This document shows positions 9,096 to 16,557 of a stretch of 64,000 nt of DNA, piece by piece. The DNA comes from an uncultured Pseudomonadota bacterium (GTDB taxonomy: Bacteria > Pseudomonadota > Gammaproteobacteria > Steroidobacterales > Steroidobacteraceae): assembly GCA_946479515.1 (NCBI GenBank), contig CAMLGF010000002.1, positions 1 through 64,000 of the forward strand. The letters run 5' to 3'. Every line of letters starts with the position of its first letter. Within the stretch, counting starts at the first letter, position 1. The translations under genes were made by a program, and so were the position numbers. The notes below the pieces were generated by a model that saw only the letters and a program-made list of their open reading frames with translations, did no database searches and had not been told where the DNA came from.

Positions 9096-9138
9096 TGTGT
9101 ACCCGCAGACGTCGACCCGACCCTAGTGTTGCAGGATG

Positions 9139-9172
9139 ACGTTCAAATGTGAATAGTATTATCATGCAATTC
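9139..9172. promoter_or_regulatory. AT-rich patch in the divergent region between the Ehr operon and the RHH gene
   Basis: The 103 bases between the HyfB-like GTG (9095, minus) and the RHH gene start (9199, plus) contain the only AT-rich stretch nearby. It includes TTCAAATGTGAA and TAGTATTAT, which could hold -10 elements for one or both directions. No clear consensus pair with correct spacing was found, so this is a positional prediction only. The small RHH protein next door could bind here. Confidence 0.35.
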
Positions 9173-9198
9173 GCACCCACCCACATGAGGGGAATTCC

Positions 9199-9405
9199 TT
9201 GGCCCTGGAAGAACGCACCGCGCGCCTGACCATCCTCATCGACCCGCGCAAGAAGGCGGTGTTCGAGCGCCTTTGCGCCGAAGAGGACTCGACGCCTTCA
9301 CAGGTGGTTCGACGGCTCATGCGTGCCTACATCGAATCACGCACGGGAAAGCCCTGGTCACCGGAAGCGGAGACCAAGGGATTGTCGCGCCGGAAGAACG
9401 GCTAG
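9199..9405 (+). CDS. Small ribbon-helix-helix (CopG-like) protein
   Basis: 68 residues from a TTG start preceded at 6 bases by a strong GAGGGG site, which supports the unusual start. The pattern ARLTILIDPRKKAVFERLC followed by TPSQVVRRLMRAYIE fits the beta-strand/helix/helix of RHH DNA-binding proteins. The tail is basic. Such proteins act as dimeric repressors or antitoxins. No toxin is adjacent: the next gene, overlapping by 1 base (TAGTG), is a YecA-like protein. The position directly beside the divergent Ehr promoter makes autoregulation or Ehr regulation possible, but this is inference. Confidence 0.65.
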   Translation: MALEERTARLTILIDPRKKAVFERLCAEEDSTPSQVVRRLMRAYIESRTGKPWSPEAETKGLSRRKNG

Positions 9406-10082
9406 TGAGTAGTTTGGCCAAGAGATATCGGTCGGCCCGGTTCGATCTCGGCGATCTCATGCCGCCGGATTTGAAAGCGCTTGGGCCGGTGCCCTTCGGC
9501 CCCGCGCAGCGAACTCGCCTGAACGCCTGGTTGAACGAGCCCGGCTGGTCGCGTGATCGCATGGACATCGCGGAGCTCGAGGGCTATCTCGTGGCGCTCA
9601 TCGCCTGGCCGGTCGGCATTTCCCCGGGCGCATGGCTGCCGCCCATCTGGGGCGAACGCGGCTGGAAGGTCTCGACGAAGATTTCCTCTCGATCGCAGTA
9701 CGAGGAATTCGTTTCATTGATCGTCGGCTTCATGCGGGATCTCGACCTTCAGTTGTCGACTCCGCAGTCACGATTCCAATCGTCGGTACTTCGTGGCTTG
9801 CGCGGTCGTCGGCAAGCCGTGGGGCTTCATCGCTGGGGACGTGGGTTCATGGCCGCCTTGTCGCTGGGCTCGCAAGGGCTCAAGTGGCGCAGCGACAGCG
9901 CGGGGGCAGCGGTTCGCACCATCGCCAGCGCGACATCCGCGTCAGCGCCATTTTCTTCGGCGGCGATTGAGGAAGTGGTGAGCGCCGTACTCGTGCTGAT
10001 GAGCCTGCGCGCATCCAGGGGACCTCTGGGCGCGCTCGCGGCGCCTGTGCCGCTCAAATCACCAGCGCAGCCACCCGCTTGA
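9405..10082 (+). CDS. YecA/YgfB-like (UPF0149 family) protein
   Basis: 225 residues if started at the GTG (9405) that overlaps the stop codon of the preceding RHH gene. The frame is also open upstream, but that part shadows the RHH gene. The segment MDIAELEGYLVALIAWPVGI followed by WLPPIWGE is the typical start of UPF0149 proteins (LEGYL.AL..P..I....W.P..WG). A later WGRGFMAALSL matches the family's W..GF motif. There is no C-terminal SEC-type zinc motif. Function of the family is largely unknown. The C-terminal 40 residues are low-complexity Ala/Pro-rich. Confidence 0.65.
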   Translation: MSSLAKRYRSARFDLGDLMPPDLKALGPVPFGPAQRTRLNAWLNEPGWSRDRMDIAELEGYLVALIAWPVGISPGAWLPPIWGERGWKVSTKISSRSQYEEFVSLIVGFMRDLDLQLSTPQSRFQSSVLRGLRGRRQAVGLHRWGRGFMAALSLGSQGLKWRSDSAGAAVRTIASATSASAPFSSAAIEEVVSAVLVLMSLRASRGPLGALAAPVPLKSPAQPPA

Positions 10083-10121
10083 GATGCGGTCAACGCGGCA
10101 GGGCACGCCCTCGTGAGTGAG

Positions 10122-10958
10122 TCATCGCCTCTCGTGGTGCCCCAGCGCGGCGGAAATGTCGTGCGCAGCGACGGCGACGCTCTTTGCGGCCTCCGCGATG
10201 CCAACAGCCTGTGAACCGTCGATGAGTTCGAGAAAGGGAACGGTCAGGGCGGCCATCAGATTTCCATCAAACCCGAAGACGGGAAAGCTGATGTCGGTAA
10301 CTCCATGGGTAATTGGGCTCGGCCGGCGATCGAATCCCCGCCTGCGAACCACTTCGAGATCGGATTTCAGCTCTTCGAGCTTGATGCGCGCCGGATCCCT
10401 TCTGGCCGCCTGATTGATCAAACGATCGCGCTGGCTGTCGTCACTGAACGCCAGGATGACGTGGCCTGAACAGCTTCGAATGATATCCACCGGAGCTCCC
10501 AGGCGAAGCGCGAAGCCGCGGATGCCGGGATTCTCCACACGTGCGATCACCAGGCCCGCATCGCCATTCGGAACCACCAGGTGGCAGGACTGACCGATCC
10601 GGGCGGCAAGCGCCTGCATGACGGGCGTGGCTGCGCCGACCAGATCCTGGGCGGGCGTCACGCGATACGCGAGATCGAGAATCTTGTAGGCCACGCTGTA
10701 ACGATCGGTCTCTATCGACTTCTGCAGAAACCCGCGGCGTTCCATCACGATGATGATGCGAAATATTTCGCCGATGGAGCGGTTGAGCCCATTGGCGATT
10801 TCGTTCAGCGAAGCTCCGCCAGGGTTGTTGCCCAGGAACTCGATGATGTCGAATGCCTTCTCGAGAGCGGGAGCGGTGTAGGTGCCCTGCGGAGTGGCGG
10901 CTCCGCCGCGATCGATGGCCGGCTTTCGGCTTCCGGGCTTTCGTGTTCGTGCCGCCAT
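10122..10958 (-). CDS. IclR family transcriptional regulator
   Basis: 278 residues. A basic N-terminal tail is followed by a winged helix-turn-helix at about 29-90 (ALEKAFDIIEFL, then ASLNEIANGLNRS). The IclR effector domain covers about 105-270, with the family's SGHVILAF and GVTDISFPVF segments. IclR proteins bind a small sugar- or acid-derived ligand and usually repress a divergent or adjacent catabolic operon. It lies 31 bases downstream of the alcohol dehydrogenase on the same strand. Beyond that gene is the divergent GH29 fucosidase promoter with a palindrome (12051-12064) of IclR-operator type, so control of the fucosidase/dehydrogenase pair is likely. Confidence 0.9.
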   Translation of the reverse strand: MAARTRKPGSRKPAIDRGGAATPQGTYTAPALEKAFDIIEFLGNNPGGASLNEIANGLNRSIGEIFRIIIVMERRGFLQKSIETDRYSVAYKILDLAYRVTPAQDLVGAATPVMQALAARIGQSCHLVVPNGDAGLVIARVENPGIRGFALRLGAPVDIIRSCSGHVILAFSDDSQRDRLINQAARRDPARIKLEELKSDLEVVRRRGFDRRPSPITHGVTDISFPVFGFDGNLMAALTVPFLELIDGSQAVGIAEAAKSVAVAAHDISAALGHHERR

Positions 10959-10989
10959 CCTCTGCTTGCTCCATCAGTCCCGCCAGAAG

Positions 10990-12000
10990 CTAGAAGTGTA
11001 CGATGGCCTTCAGCATCCGGTCTCGCTCGGCGACGAGCCGCGGCATGTGTTGAGGCAACTCCAGCGCAGCGATGCTGTGCGTGTTCAATGCGTCGGTCGG
11101 CACGAGGCCGCTGGCCAGGAACTGGATCGCTGCGGCGAAATCCTCGGTCACGGCGTTGCGGCTTGCAAACAGCGTGGTCTCCCGCTTGTGGAACTCGGGG
11201 TCCGGGAAGGTGATGTTCTCCTTCACCACGCTCACCAGCGTGTATCGCCCGCCATGCGCCACATGGGCGAGCCCGTTGCACATGGCAGCCACGTTCCCGG
11301 TGGCATCGAAAACGCAATCGAACATGTCTCCGCGGGTGATCTCGGTCAGCTCCTTGCTCGAGTCAGGGGAGGCGATGACGCAGTTCCCGAAGCCGAATCG
11401 CGCGCGCGCATGGGCCAGGCGTGCTCCGCTGACATCCATCAGGGTCACGTCCGCTCCATTCAGCCGGGCAAACAACGCCACGGCCAACCCGATCGGTCCG
11501 GCGCCGACGATCAATGCCCGGTCGGCGCCGGCGGCGCCGGCACGACGGACGGCATGCGCACCAATCGCCAGGAATTCGACCATGGCGGCCTGATCGACCG
11601 ACAGGCGTGATGCATCGATCACGGCGCTCTCGGGCACACTGAGGTATTCGCACATGCCGCCATCCATGTGTACTCCGAGTACGCGAATGGACTGGCAGCA
11701 ATTGGGCTTGCCTCTGCGACACGCGATGCAGGTGCCGCAGGCCAGATAGGGATTCACCGTTACCAGCTGACCCGGCCTGAATGCGGAACGCTCATCCGAC
11801 TCGGCGACCTCACCCGCGAGCTCATGGCCCATCACGCGAGGGTATTCCAGGAACGGATGCTGGCCCGCATAGATGTGATGGTCGGTGCCGCACAAGCCAA
11901 CGCGTCGGATCCGAATCAACACCTCGGTTGGCTTTCTCCGCGGTTCGGGCCGTGACCCGACGGTGAGTTCGAATGGCTTCTGGCAGATGACCGATTTGAT
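10990..12000 (-). CDS. Zinc-dependent alcohol/polyol dehydrogenase (MDR family), probably with an ATC start
   Basis: Zinc medium-chain dehydrogenase of the sorbitol/threonine-dehydrogenase type. It shows a catalytic-zinc GLCGTDHHIYAG and a GHE motif, structural-zinc cysteines CGTCIACRRGKPNCC, and a nucleotide loop VGAGPIGLAVA. The longest frame with a standard start begins at GTG 11922, which would cut off the first strand of the fold. In-frame sequence continues upstream as SVICQKPFELTVGSRPEPRR, the expected N-terminus, back to an ATC codon at 12000-11998, with GGGAG 7 bases ahead of it. I therefore place the start at ATC (336 residues); a base error of an ATG is the alternative. Likely oxidises a sugar or polyol such as an L-fucose-derived compound (inference). 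Confidence 0.8.
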   Translation of the reverse strand: MKSVICQKPFELTVGSRPEPRRKPTEVLIRIRRVGLCGTDHHIYAGQHPFLEYPRVMGHELAGEVAESDERSAFRPGQLVTVNPYLACGTCIACRRGKPNCCQSIRVLGVHMDGGMCEYLSVPESAVIDASRLSVDQAAMVEFLAIGAHAVRRAGAAGADRALIVGAGPIGLAVALFARLNGADVTLMDVSGARLAHARARFGFGNCVIASPDSSKELTEITRGDMFDCVFDATGNVAAMCNGLAHVAHGGRYTLVSVVKENITFPDPEFHKRETTLFASRNAVTEDFAAAIQFLASGLVPTDALNTHSIAALELPQHMPRLVAERDRMLKAIVHF

Positions 12001-12013
12001 GTGCGTGCTCCCG

Positions 12014-12041
12014 TTGCGGTCCGTGTTGGTCCGACTATACT
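12014..12041 (+). promoter_or_regulatory. Putative sigma70 promoter of the fucosidase gene
   Basis: TTGCGG at 12014-12019 and TATACT at 12036-12041 are separated by 16 bases and lie about 80 bases upstream of the GH29 start, on the plus strand. The match to the housekeeping consensus is fair. The palindrome at 12051-12064 would overlap the initial transcribed region, a repressor position. Confidence 0.45.
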
Positions 12042-12050
12042 TCCGTGTAT

Positions 12051-12064
12051 GAAAGTTTACTTTC
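12051..12064. promoter_or_regulatory. Perfect palindrome, probable IclR-type operator
   Basis: GAAAGTTTACTTTC is a perfect inverted repeat (6-bp arms, 2-bp centre). An overlapping second one, TTTCT-N5-AGAAA, lies at 12061-12075. Known IclR-family operators have a GAAA...TTTC-type symmetric core. It lies in the divergent region between the dehydrogenase-iclR pair and the fucosidase, just downstream of the predicted -10. Binding by the IclR regulator at 10122-10958 is inference. Confidence 0.5.
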
Positions 12065-12122
12065 TCTAATAGAAATTAGCAAAGCACCGTCGCCGATGAC
12101 GCCCGTGAGGCCGGAGTTACAA

Positions 12123-13694
12123 ATGAAGTACGTGAGTCTGGGATCGGGGATTGCTGCCGCGTTGTTGCTGGGATTTTCCGCGACGGCGGCGGAAAGTCCG
12201 CCCAGGCCCGACAGTGGCGGCGCGCCGGCCTCCGAGCTCTACGACTACGGTGGCATGGGACCGCCTGCTACCCGCGAGATCGTCGCGGCAGCCGATGCCG
12301 CCGTGACCCTGCCGGATCCGCCGGGGCCGTTTCGGGCCACCTGGGAGTCCATCGCGGCTAACTATCGAACCCCGTCCTGGTTCGGGGACGCGAAGTTCGG
12401 AATCTTCATGCACTGGGGCCTGTATTCCGCGGCCGCTCATCACAACGAGTGGTACGAGAAGCACATGTACGCCGCCGACCGCGCCTGGCACGCGCAGCGA
12501 TTCGGGCCGCAGGAGAGGTTCGGATACAAGGATTTCATGCCTCTCTTCACGCTCTCCAGGTGGAAGCCGGACGAGTGGGCTGCCTTGTTCCGGAAGGCGG
12601 GCGCGAAGTTCGTGATCGTCACGGCGCAGCATCACGACAACTTCGCGTTGTGGGACAGCGAGGTGACTCGCTTCAACAGCGTCGACATGGGGCCGAAGCG
12701 CGACATCGTGGGCGACCTCGGCAATGCGGTGCGTGCGCAGGACATGAAGTTTGGCGTGTCGAACCACGGCATCGAGAACTTCACCTTCATCAACCCGGCG
12801 CCCGAAATCGATGCGCGCCTGAAAGCCACCCACACCGACTTGTACGATCCGGCGTGGCGCGACTTCTACAACGTCGCCGACCGCAGTCCGGCGGCCATGG
12901 TTCGCTTTCTCACGGACTGGGTGAAGCGGAACTTCGAGCTCATCGACAGGTATCGGCCCGACATCCTGTGGTTCGACAACGGCGTGAACCTGCGCGTCCT
13001 CGATCCGCTGAAGCGGCGCGTCGCGGCTTTTTATTACAATCGCGCGCTTGAGTGGCGCAAGGAGGTGTCGATCTCGACGAAGTACATCGCCTATGCGCCA
13101 AGTAACGACGACACCCGGCAAATCGGCTCGATCATCGATTTCGAGAAGGTAGGCAGGCGTTCTCCTTCGGACATCCGGCCCGGCCCCTGGCTCGTCGATG
13201 ATCCGATCGGCAGCACATGGGGCTATACCGACGGCATGAGCGTACTCGAGGCCGACGAGATCCTCGCCAAACTCGTCGACACCGTGGCCAAGGGCGGCAC
13301 GTATCTGCTCAACATCTCGCCGATGGCCGACGGCACGATTCCGCAGGAGCAGCGGGACACCCTGCTCGGCATCGGGCGCTGGCTCGAGGTCAACGGCGAG
13401 GCCATCTATGGCGCGCGGCCGTGGAAGAAGCCTGGCGAAGCGGGCAATCCCGGTTATCGGTTCACCTCCGCGGCCGGCAATCTCTACGCCATTGCACTCG
13501 CCTGGCCGCAGGGCGAAGCCGCCATCGATTCGGTCGGCAGCTCGGCGGGCAGAGTCAACAGCGTGCAACTGCTTGGGGTGCGCGGCAAGCTCGAGTTCGC
13601 CCAGGATTCGAGTGGGCTTCGTATCCATGTGCCCGCCGTGAAACCGGCCGACGTCGATTCTCCGTACTCCTTCAAGATCCGGTTCGAACCGTGA
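12123..13694 (+). CDS. Secreted GH29 alpha-L-fucosidase
   Basis: 523 residues from the ATG at 12123; a longer open frame upstream lacks a signal peptide. The N-terminus MKYVSLGSGIAAALLLGFSA is a Sec signal, so it is periplasmic or exported. The TIM barrel carries the GH29 landmarks: KFGIFMHWGLYSAAAHHNEWY (His97, His106/107), TAQHHDNFALWDS (His170/171) and the nucleophile motif DILWFDNG (Asp285). A C-terminal beta domain starts around residue 435. It removes alpha-linked L-fucose from plant or animal glycans such as xyloglucan. The mutarotase gene overlaps its stop codon, which supports an L-sugar role. Confidence 0.93.
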   Translation: MKYVSLGSGIAAALLLGFSATAAESPPRPDSGGAPASELYDYGGMGPPATREIVAAADAAVTLPDPPGPFRATWESIAANYRTPSWFGDAKFGIFMHWGLYSAAAHHNEWYEKHMYAADRAWHAQRFGPQERFGYKDFMPLFTLSRWKPDEWAALFRKAGAKFVIVTAQHHDNFALWDSEVTRFNSVDMGPKRDIVGDLGNAVRAQDMKFGVSNHGIENFTFINPAPEIDARLKATHTDLYDPAWRDFYNVADRSPAAMVRFLTDWVKRNFELIDRYRPDILWFDNGVNLRVLDPLKRRVAAFYYNRALEWRKEVSISTKYIAYAPSNDDTRQIGSIIDFEKVGRRSPSDIRPGPWLVDDPIGSTWGYTDGMSVLEADEILAKLVDTVAKGGTYLLNISPMADGTIPQEQRDTLLGIGRWLEVNGEAIYGARPWKKPGEAGNPGYRFTSAAGNLYAIALAWPQGEAAIDSVGSSAGRVNSVQLLGVRGKLEFAQDSSGLRIHVPAVKPADVDSPYSFKIRFEP

Positions 13695-14038
13695 CCCGGC
13701 ACTGCCTGTTCCTCGATCTCGTCGATGATGCGGAACTCATCTGCGAATATCGCCGTTGGCACGAGCCCGGAGGGCCTCCGGCGGCGGTGAATCGCTCGAT
13801 CCGCGAGGCGGGAATTCTGGAGATGGAGATCTGGAACGTGGGCAACCGTCTCGTGATGATCATGGAGACGACCGCGGAATTCGATGCGGGCGCCAAAGCG
13901 CGCAGGGACGCCTCTGATCCAGATGTGCAGGCATGGGAACGTCTGATGGATCGCTTGCAACGAAGGCTGGCCTTTGCTCCCGCCGGCACGAAATGGGTGG
14001 CGGCTGAGCGCATCTATGCGTTGAGCGAGCAGCCCTGA
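13691..14038 (+). CDS. L-rhamnose/L-fucose mutarotase-like protein (RhaM family)
   Basis: 115 residues from GTG 13691, overlapping the fucosidase stop (GTGA). The sequence follows the COG3254 pattern closely: HCLFLDLVDDAELICEYRRW, a PGG loop, then SIREAGILEMEIW, RLVMIMETT, ERLMDRLQ and a C-terminal KWVAAERIY. RhaM enzymes interconvert alpha and beta anomers of a 6-deoxy-L-sugar. The overlap with a GH29 fucosidase makes L-fucose the likely substrate, so the released sugar is prepared for uptake or catabolism. Small, cytosolic, no signal peptide. Confidence 0.88.
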   Translation: MTRHCLFLDLVDDAELICEYRRWHEPGGPPAAVNRSIREAGILEMEIWNVGNRLVMIMETTAEFDAGAKARRDASDPDVQAWERLMDRLQRRLAFAPAGTKWVAAERIYALSEQP

Positions 14039-14088
14039 GTCAGGCGACCCCGGCTTCCAATCCGAACTGCACCGATACCCTCATGAGT

Positions 14089-16428
14089 CTACGGCGATAT
14101 CCGGAAGACAGCCGGCGTGCCTTGCGCCGAATCGGGACTGATGTACACGGCCACCTGCGCCGGCTCGACCACATGCTCATTCCGGACGTTCCACAGCGCG
14201 AACGCCTCGGGCAGCAGGGCGAACGTCACCTTGCGGCTTTCCCCCGGAGCGAGCGCGATGCGCTGAAAGCCCTTCAGCGCGCGAACCGGCTGGGACACGC
14301 TGGTGCCGATGAGTCGCACGTAGAGCTGCACCACTTCTTCACCGGGACGTGAGCCGGTGTTGGTGACGCTTGCGCTGGCCGTCAGTGTGACCACATCGCC
14401 CACACGATCGCCGAGATGACGGGTCAACTCGGCGGAGGTCGGTTCCCTGCCGCCGATCTCCACCGACCCATATCGAAAGCTCGTGTACGACAGTCCATGA
14501 CCAAACGGAAACTGCGGATCATTCCGCTCATCGATGTATTTCGACACGTACTTGTCATCGGCGGGGCCGGTGGGGTTGGTCAAGTCGTGCTTGTCGGCGG
14601 GCCGGCCGGTGTTGAGCGCGTTGTAGTAGAGCGGCAACTGTCCCACGCTGCGCGGCCAGCTCACGACGAGTTTTCCGGAGGGATTCGACTCGCCGAAGAG
14701 CGTGCTCACGATCGCGGGCCCGGTCTGGACGCCGGGCTGCCATACCGCCAACACCGCGGGCACCTGTTCGAACGCCCAGGGCAGGGTCAGCGGCCGCCCG
14801 CTGAACAGCACGAGAACCACGGGCTTTCCCGTGGCGACGATCTTCTCGAGCAGTTCCTGTTGACGCCCGGGCAGGCCGAGAAAGGCCCGCGAAGCTGCTT
14901 CGCCGGTCATGCTCTGGCTGGCCTCGCCGAGCGCCAGGATCACGACATCGGCACTGGCGGCGGCCGCCACCGCCGCTGCGAGCTCTTCATCCGAGCCACC
15001 GGTAATGCCGGCGCCCTGGTGATGAATCAGATTCCGTTCACCGACGCGCTTCGCGAGCGCCGCGCGAAGCGAGATGACGTCCTCGGGCCTGCCTTGTCCC
15101 GGCCAGGCGCCCAACGAACTCGGGCGGTCATCCGCCAGCGGGCCGATCAGTGCGATGCGGCTCGCGCGCGCTGCGAGCGGAAGCAAGGGTGCGCCCCGCA
15201 CGGGCGCATTCTTCAGCAGCACGAAAGACCGCTCCGCCGCCCGCTTCGCGAGCGCCAGACCGTCGGGCCGCAGCAGGGCGCTGCGCTCGCGCGCTTCGTC
15301 GGCGTACGGCTTCTCGAAGAGGCCGAGCGCGAACTTCATCCGCAGCACGTTGCTCACCGATTCATCGATACGCGACTGCGGCACCTTGCCGGCGCGCACC
15401 AGGTCCGCCAGGTGGTCGTGGTAGACGCTGCTCACCATGTCCATGTCGACACCCGCCAGGAACGCCTTCAGGGCCGCGGTTTCGCGATCGCTGGCGACGC
15501 CGTGCTGGATGAGCTCGCGCACCGATTCCCAGTCGCTGTCGACGACGCCGCGAAAACCCCACTCGTCGCGCAGGATCTGCCGCAGCGTGAATGGATTGGC
15601 GGAGGTGGGAACGCCATTCAGCGTATTGAACGCCGACATGATGCTGGCGACTCCCGCCTCGACCGAAGCCCGAAACGGCGGTAGATAGACCTGACGCAGC
15701 GTGTGCTCCGAGATCTCGGCGGCATTGTAGTCACGGCCGCCCTCGGCGGCGCCGTAGCCGACGAAGTGCTTGGCCGTGGCGGCGACGCTGTCGGGCGCGT
15801 CGAGGCGCGAGCCCTGGTAGCCACGCACATACGCGGTCGCCATCACCGAGCCGAGATAGGGATCCTCGCCCGCGCCTTCGACGATGCGGCCCCAGCGGGC
15901 GTCGCGTGCGATGTCCACCATGGGTGAGAAGGTCCAGCGCACACCCGTCGCGGCGGCTTCGCGCGCTGCGATCCGCGCCGTCTGCTCGACCAGCGGCGGA
16001 TCCCAGGTCGAGGCCAGTGCCAGCGGCACCGGAAAGATGGTGCGGAATCCATGGATCACGTCCAGCCCGAACACGATCGGAATGCGCAGGCGCGACTTCT
16101 CGACTGCCAGGCGCTGATACCGGTTGGTGTCCTTCGCGGTCGCGATGTTGAAGAGGGCGCCGATCTGCCCCCGGGCAATCATGTCTTCGTAATCGGTGCG
16201 GCCCGTGCCGGGGCCCGTGGGTTGACCGGCGGAGTACTGCACCAGCTGGCCCACTTTCTCCTCCAGGGTCATCCTGGCCAGCAGGGCGTTCACGCGGGCG
16301 TCGAGACTGGAGTCGTAGATGCCGGTGCCACTGTCGGGGGTGGTCGGCGTCGGCGCGGCACTCTGGGTATATGGCGCTTGGCAGGCAAGCGCCAGGGCGA
16401 ACGCACCCGCGGCGAGCAGTCTTTGCAT
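14089..16428 (-). CDS. Periplasmic GH3 beta-glucosidase (BglX-like)
   Basis: 779 residues with an N-terminal signal peptide (MQRLLAAGAFALALACQ). The (beta/alpha)8 domain covers about 38-380 with KHFVGYGAAEGGRDYN and the nucleophile region GFRGVVDSDWESV (Asp299). The alpha/beta sandwich domain is at about 400-610. A fibronectin-III-like domain ends the protein, introduced by FPFGHGLSYTSF. This is the layout and length of BglX-type beta-glucosidases, which cleave terminal beta-glucose (or xylose) from oligosaccharides in the periplasm. It lies 129 bases downstream of the GH1 gene on the same strand, likely the same operon, and converges on the mutarotase gene. Confidence 0.93.
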   Translation of the reverse strand: MQRLLAAGAFALALACQAPYTQSAAPTPTTPDSGTGIYDSSLDARVNALLARMTLEEKVGQLVQYSAGQPTGPGTGRTDYEDMIARGQIGALFNIATAKDTNRYQRLAVEKSRLRIPIVFGLDVIHGFRTIFPVPLALASTWDPPLVEQTARIAAREAAATGVRWTFSPMVDIARDARWGRIVEGAGEDPYLGSVMATAYVRGYQGSRLDAPDSVAATAKHFVGYGAAEGGRDYNAAEISEHTLRQVYLPPFRASVEAGVASIMSAFNTLNGVPTSANPFTLRQILRDEWGFRGVVDSDWESVRELIQHGVASDRETAALKAFLAGVDMDMVSSVYHDHLADLVRAGKVPQSRIDESVSNVLRMKFALGLFEKPYADEARERSALLRPDGLALAKRAAERSFVLLKNAPVRGAPLLPLAARASRIALIGPLADDRPSSLGAWPGQGRPEDVISLRAALAKRVGERNLIHHQGAGITGGSDEELAAAVAAAASADVVILALGEASQSMTGEAASRAFLGLPGRQQELLEKIVATGKPVVLVLFSGRPLTLPWAFEQVPAVLAVWQPGVQTGPAIVSTLFGESNPSGKLVVSWPRSVGQLPLYYNALNTGRPADKHDLTNPTGPADDKYVSKYIDERNDPQFPFGHGLSYTSFRYGSVEIGGREPTSAELTRHLGDRVGDVVTLTASASVTNTGSRPGEEVVQLYVRLIGTSVSQPVRALKGFQRIALAPGESRKVTFALLPEAFALWNVRNEHVVEPAQVAVYISPDSAQGTPAVFRISP

Positions 16429-16557
16429 CGGTTCGGTCTCCTTTCCGGAGACTGTGCACCCCTGCGGCGTATCGATGCCACTGGCTCGATTCCTACGTGG
16501 ACATCGGATCGCGCTTACGGCGTCGCCGAGAGCGGGCGCGGTGAACTCAGCGGCGCC

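Noticed and set aside
12045..12122. Upstream start for the fucosidase
   Set aside because: It would place 26 polar residues before a clean signal peptide and overlap the putative operator; ATG 12123 fits better.
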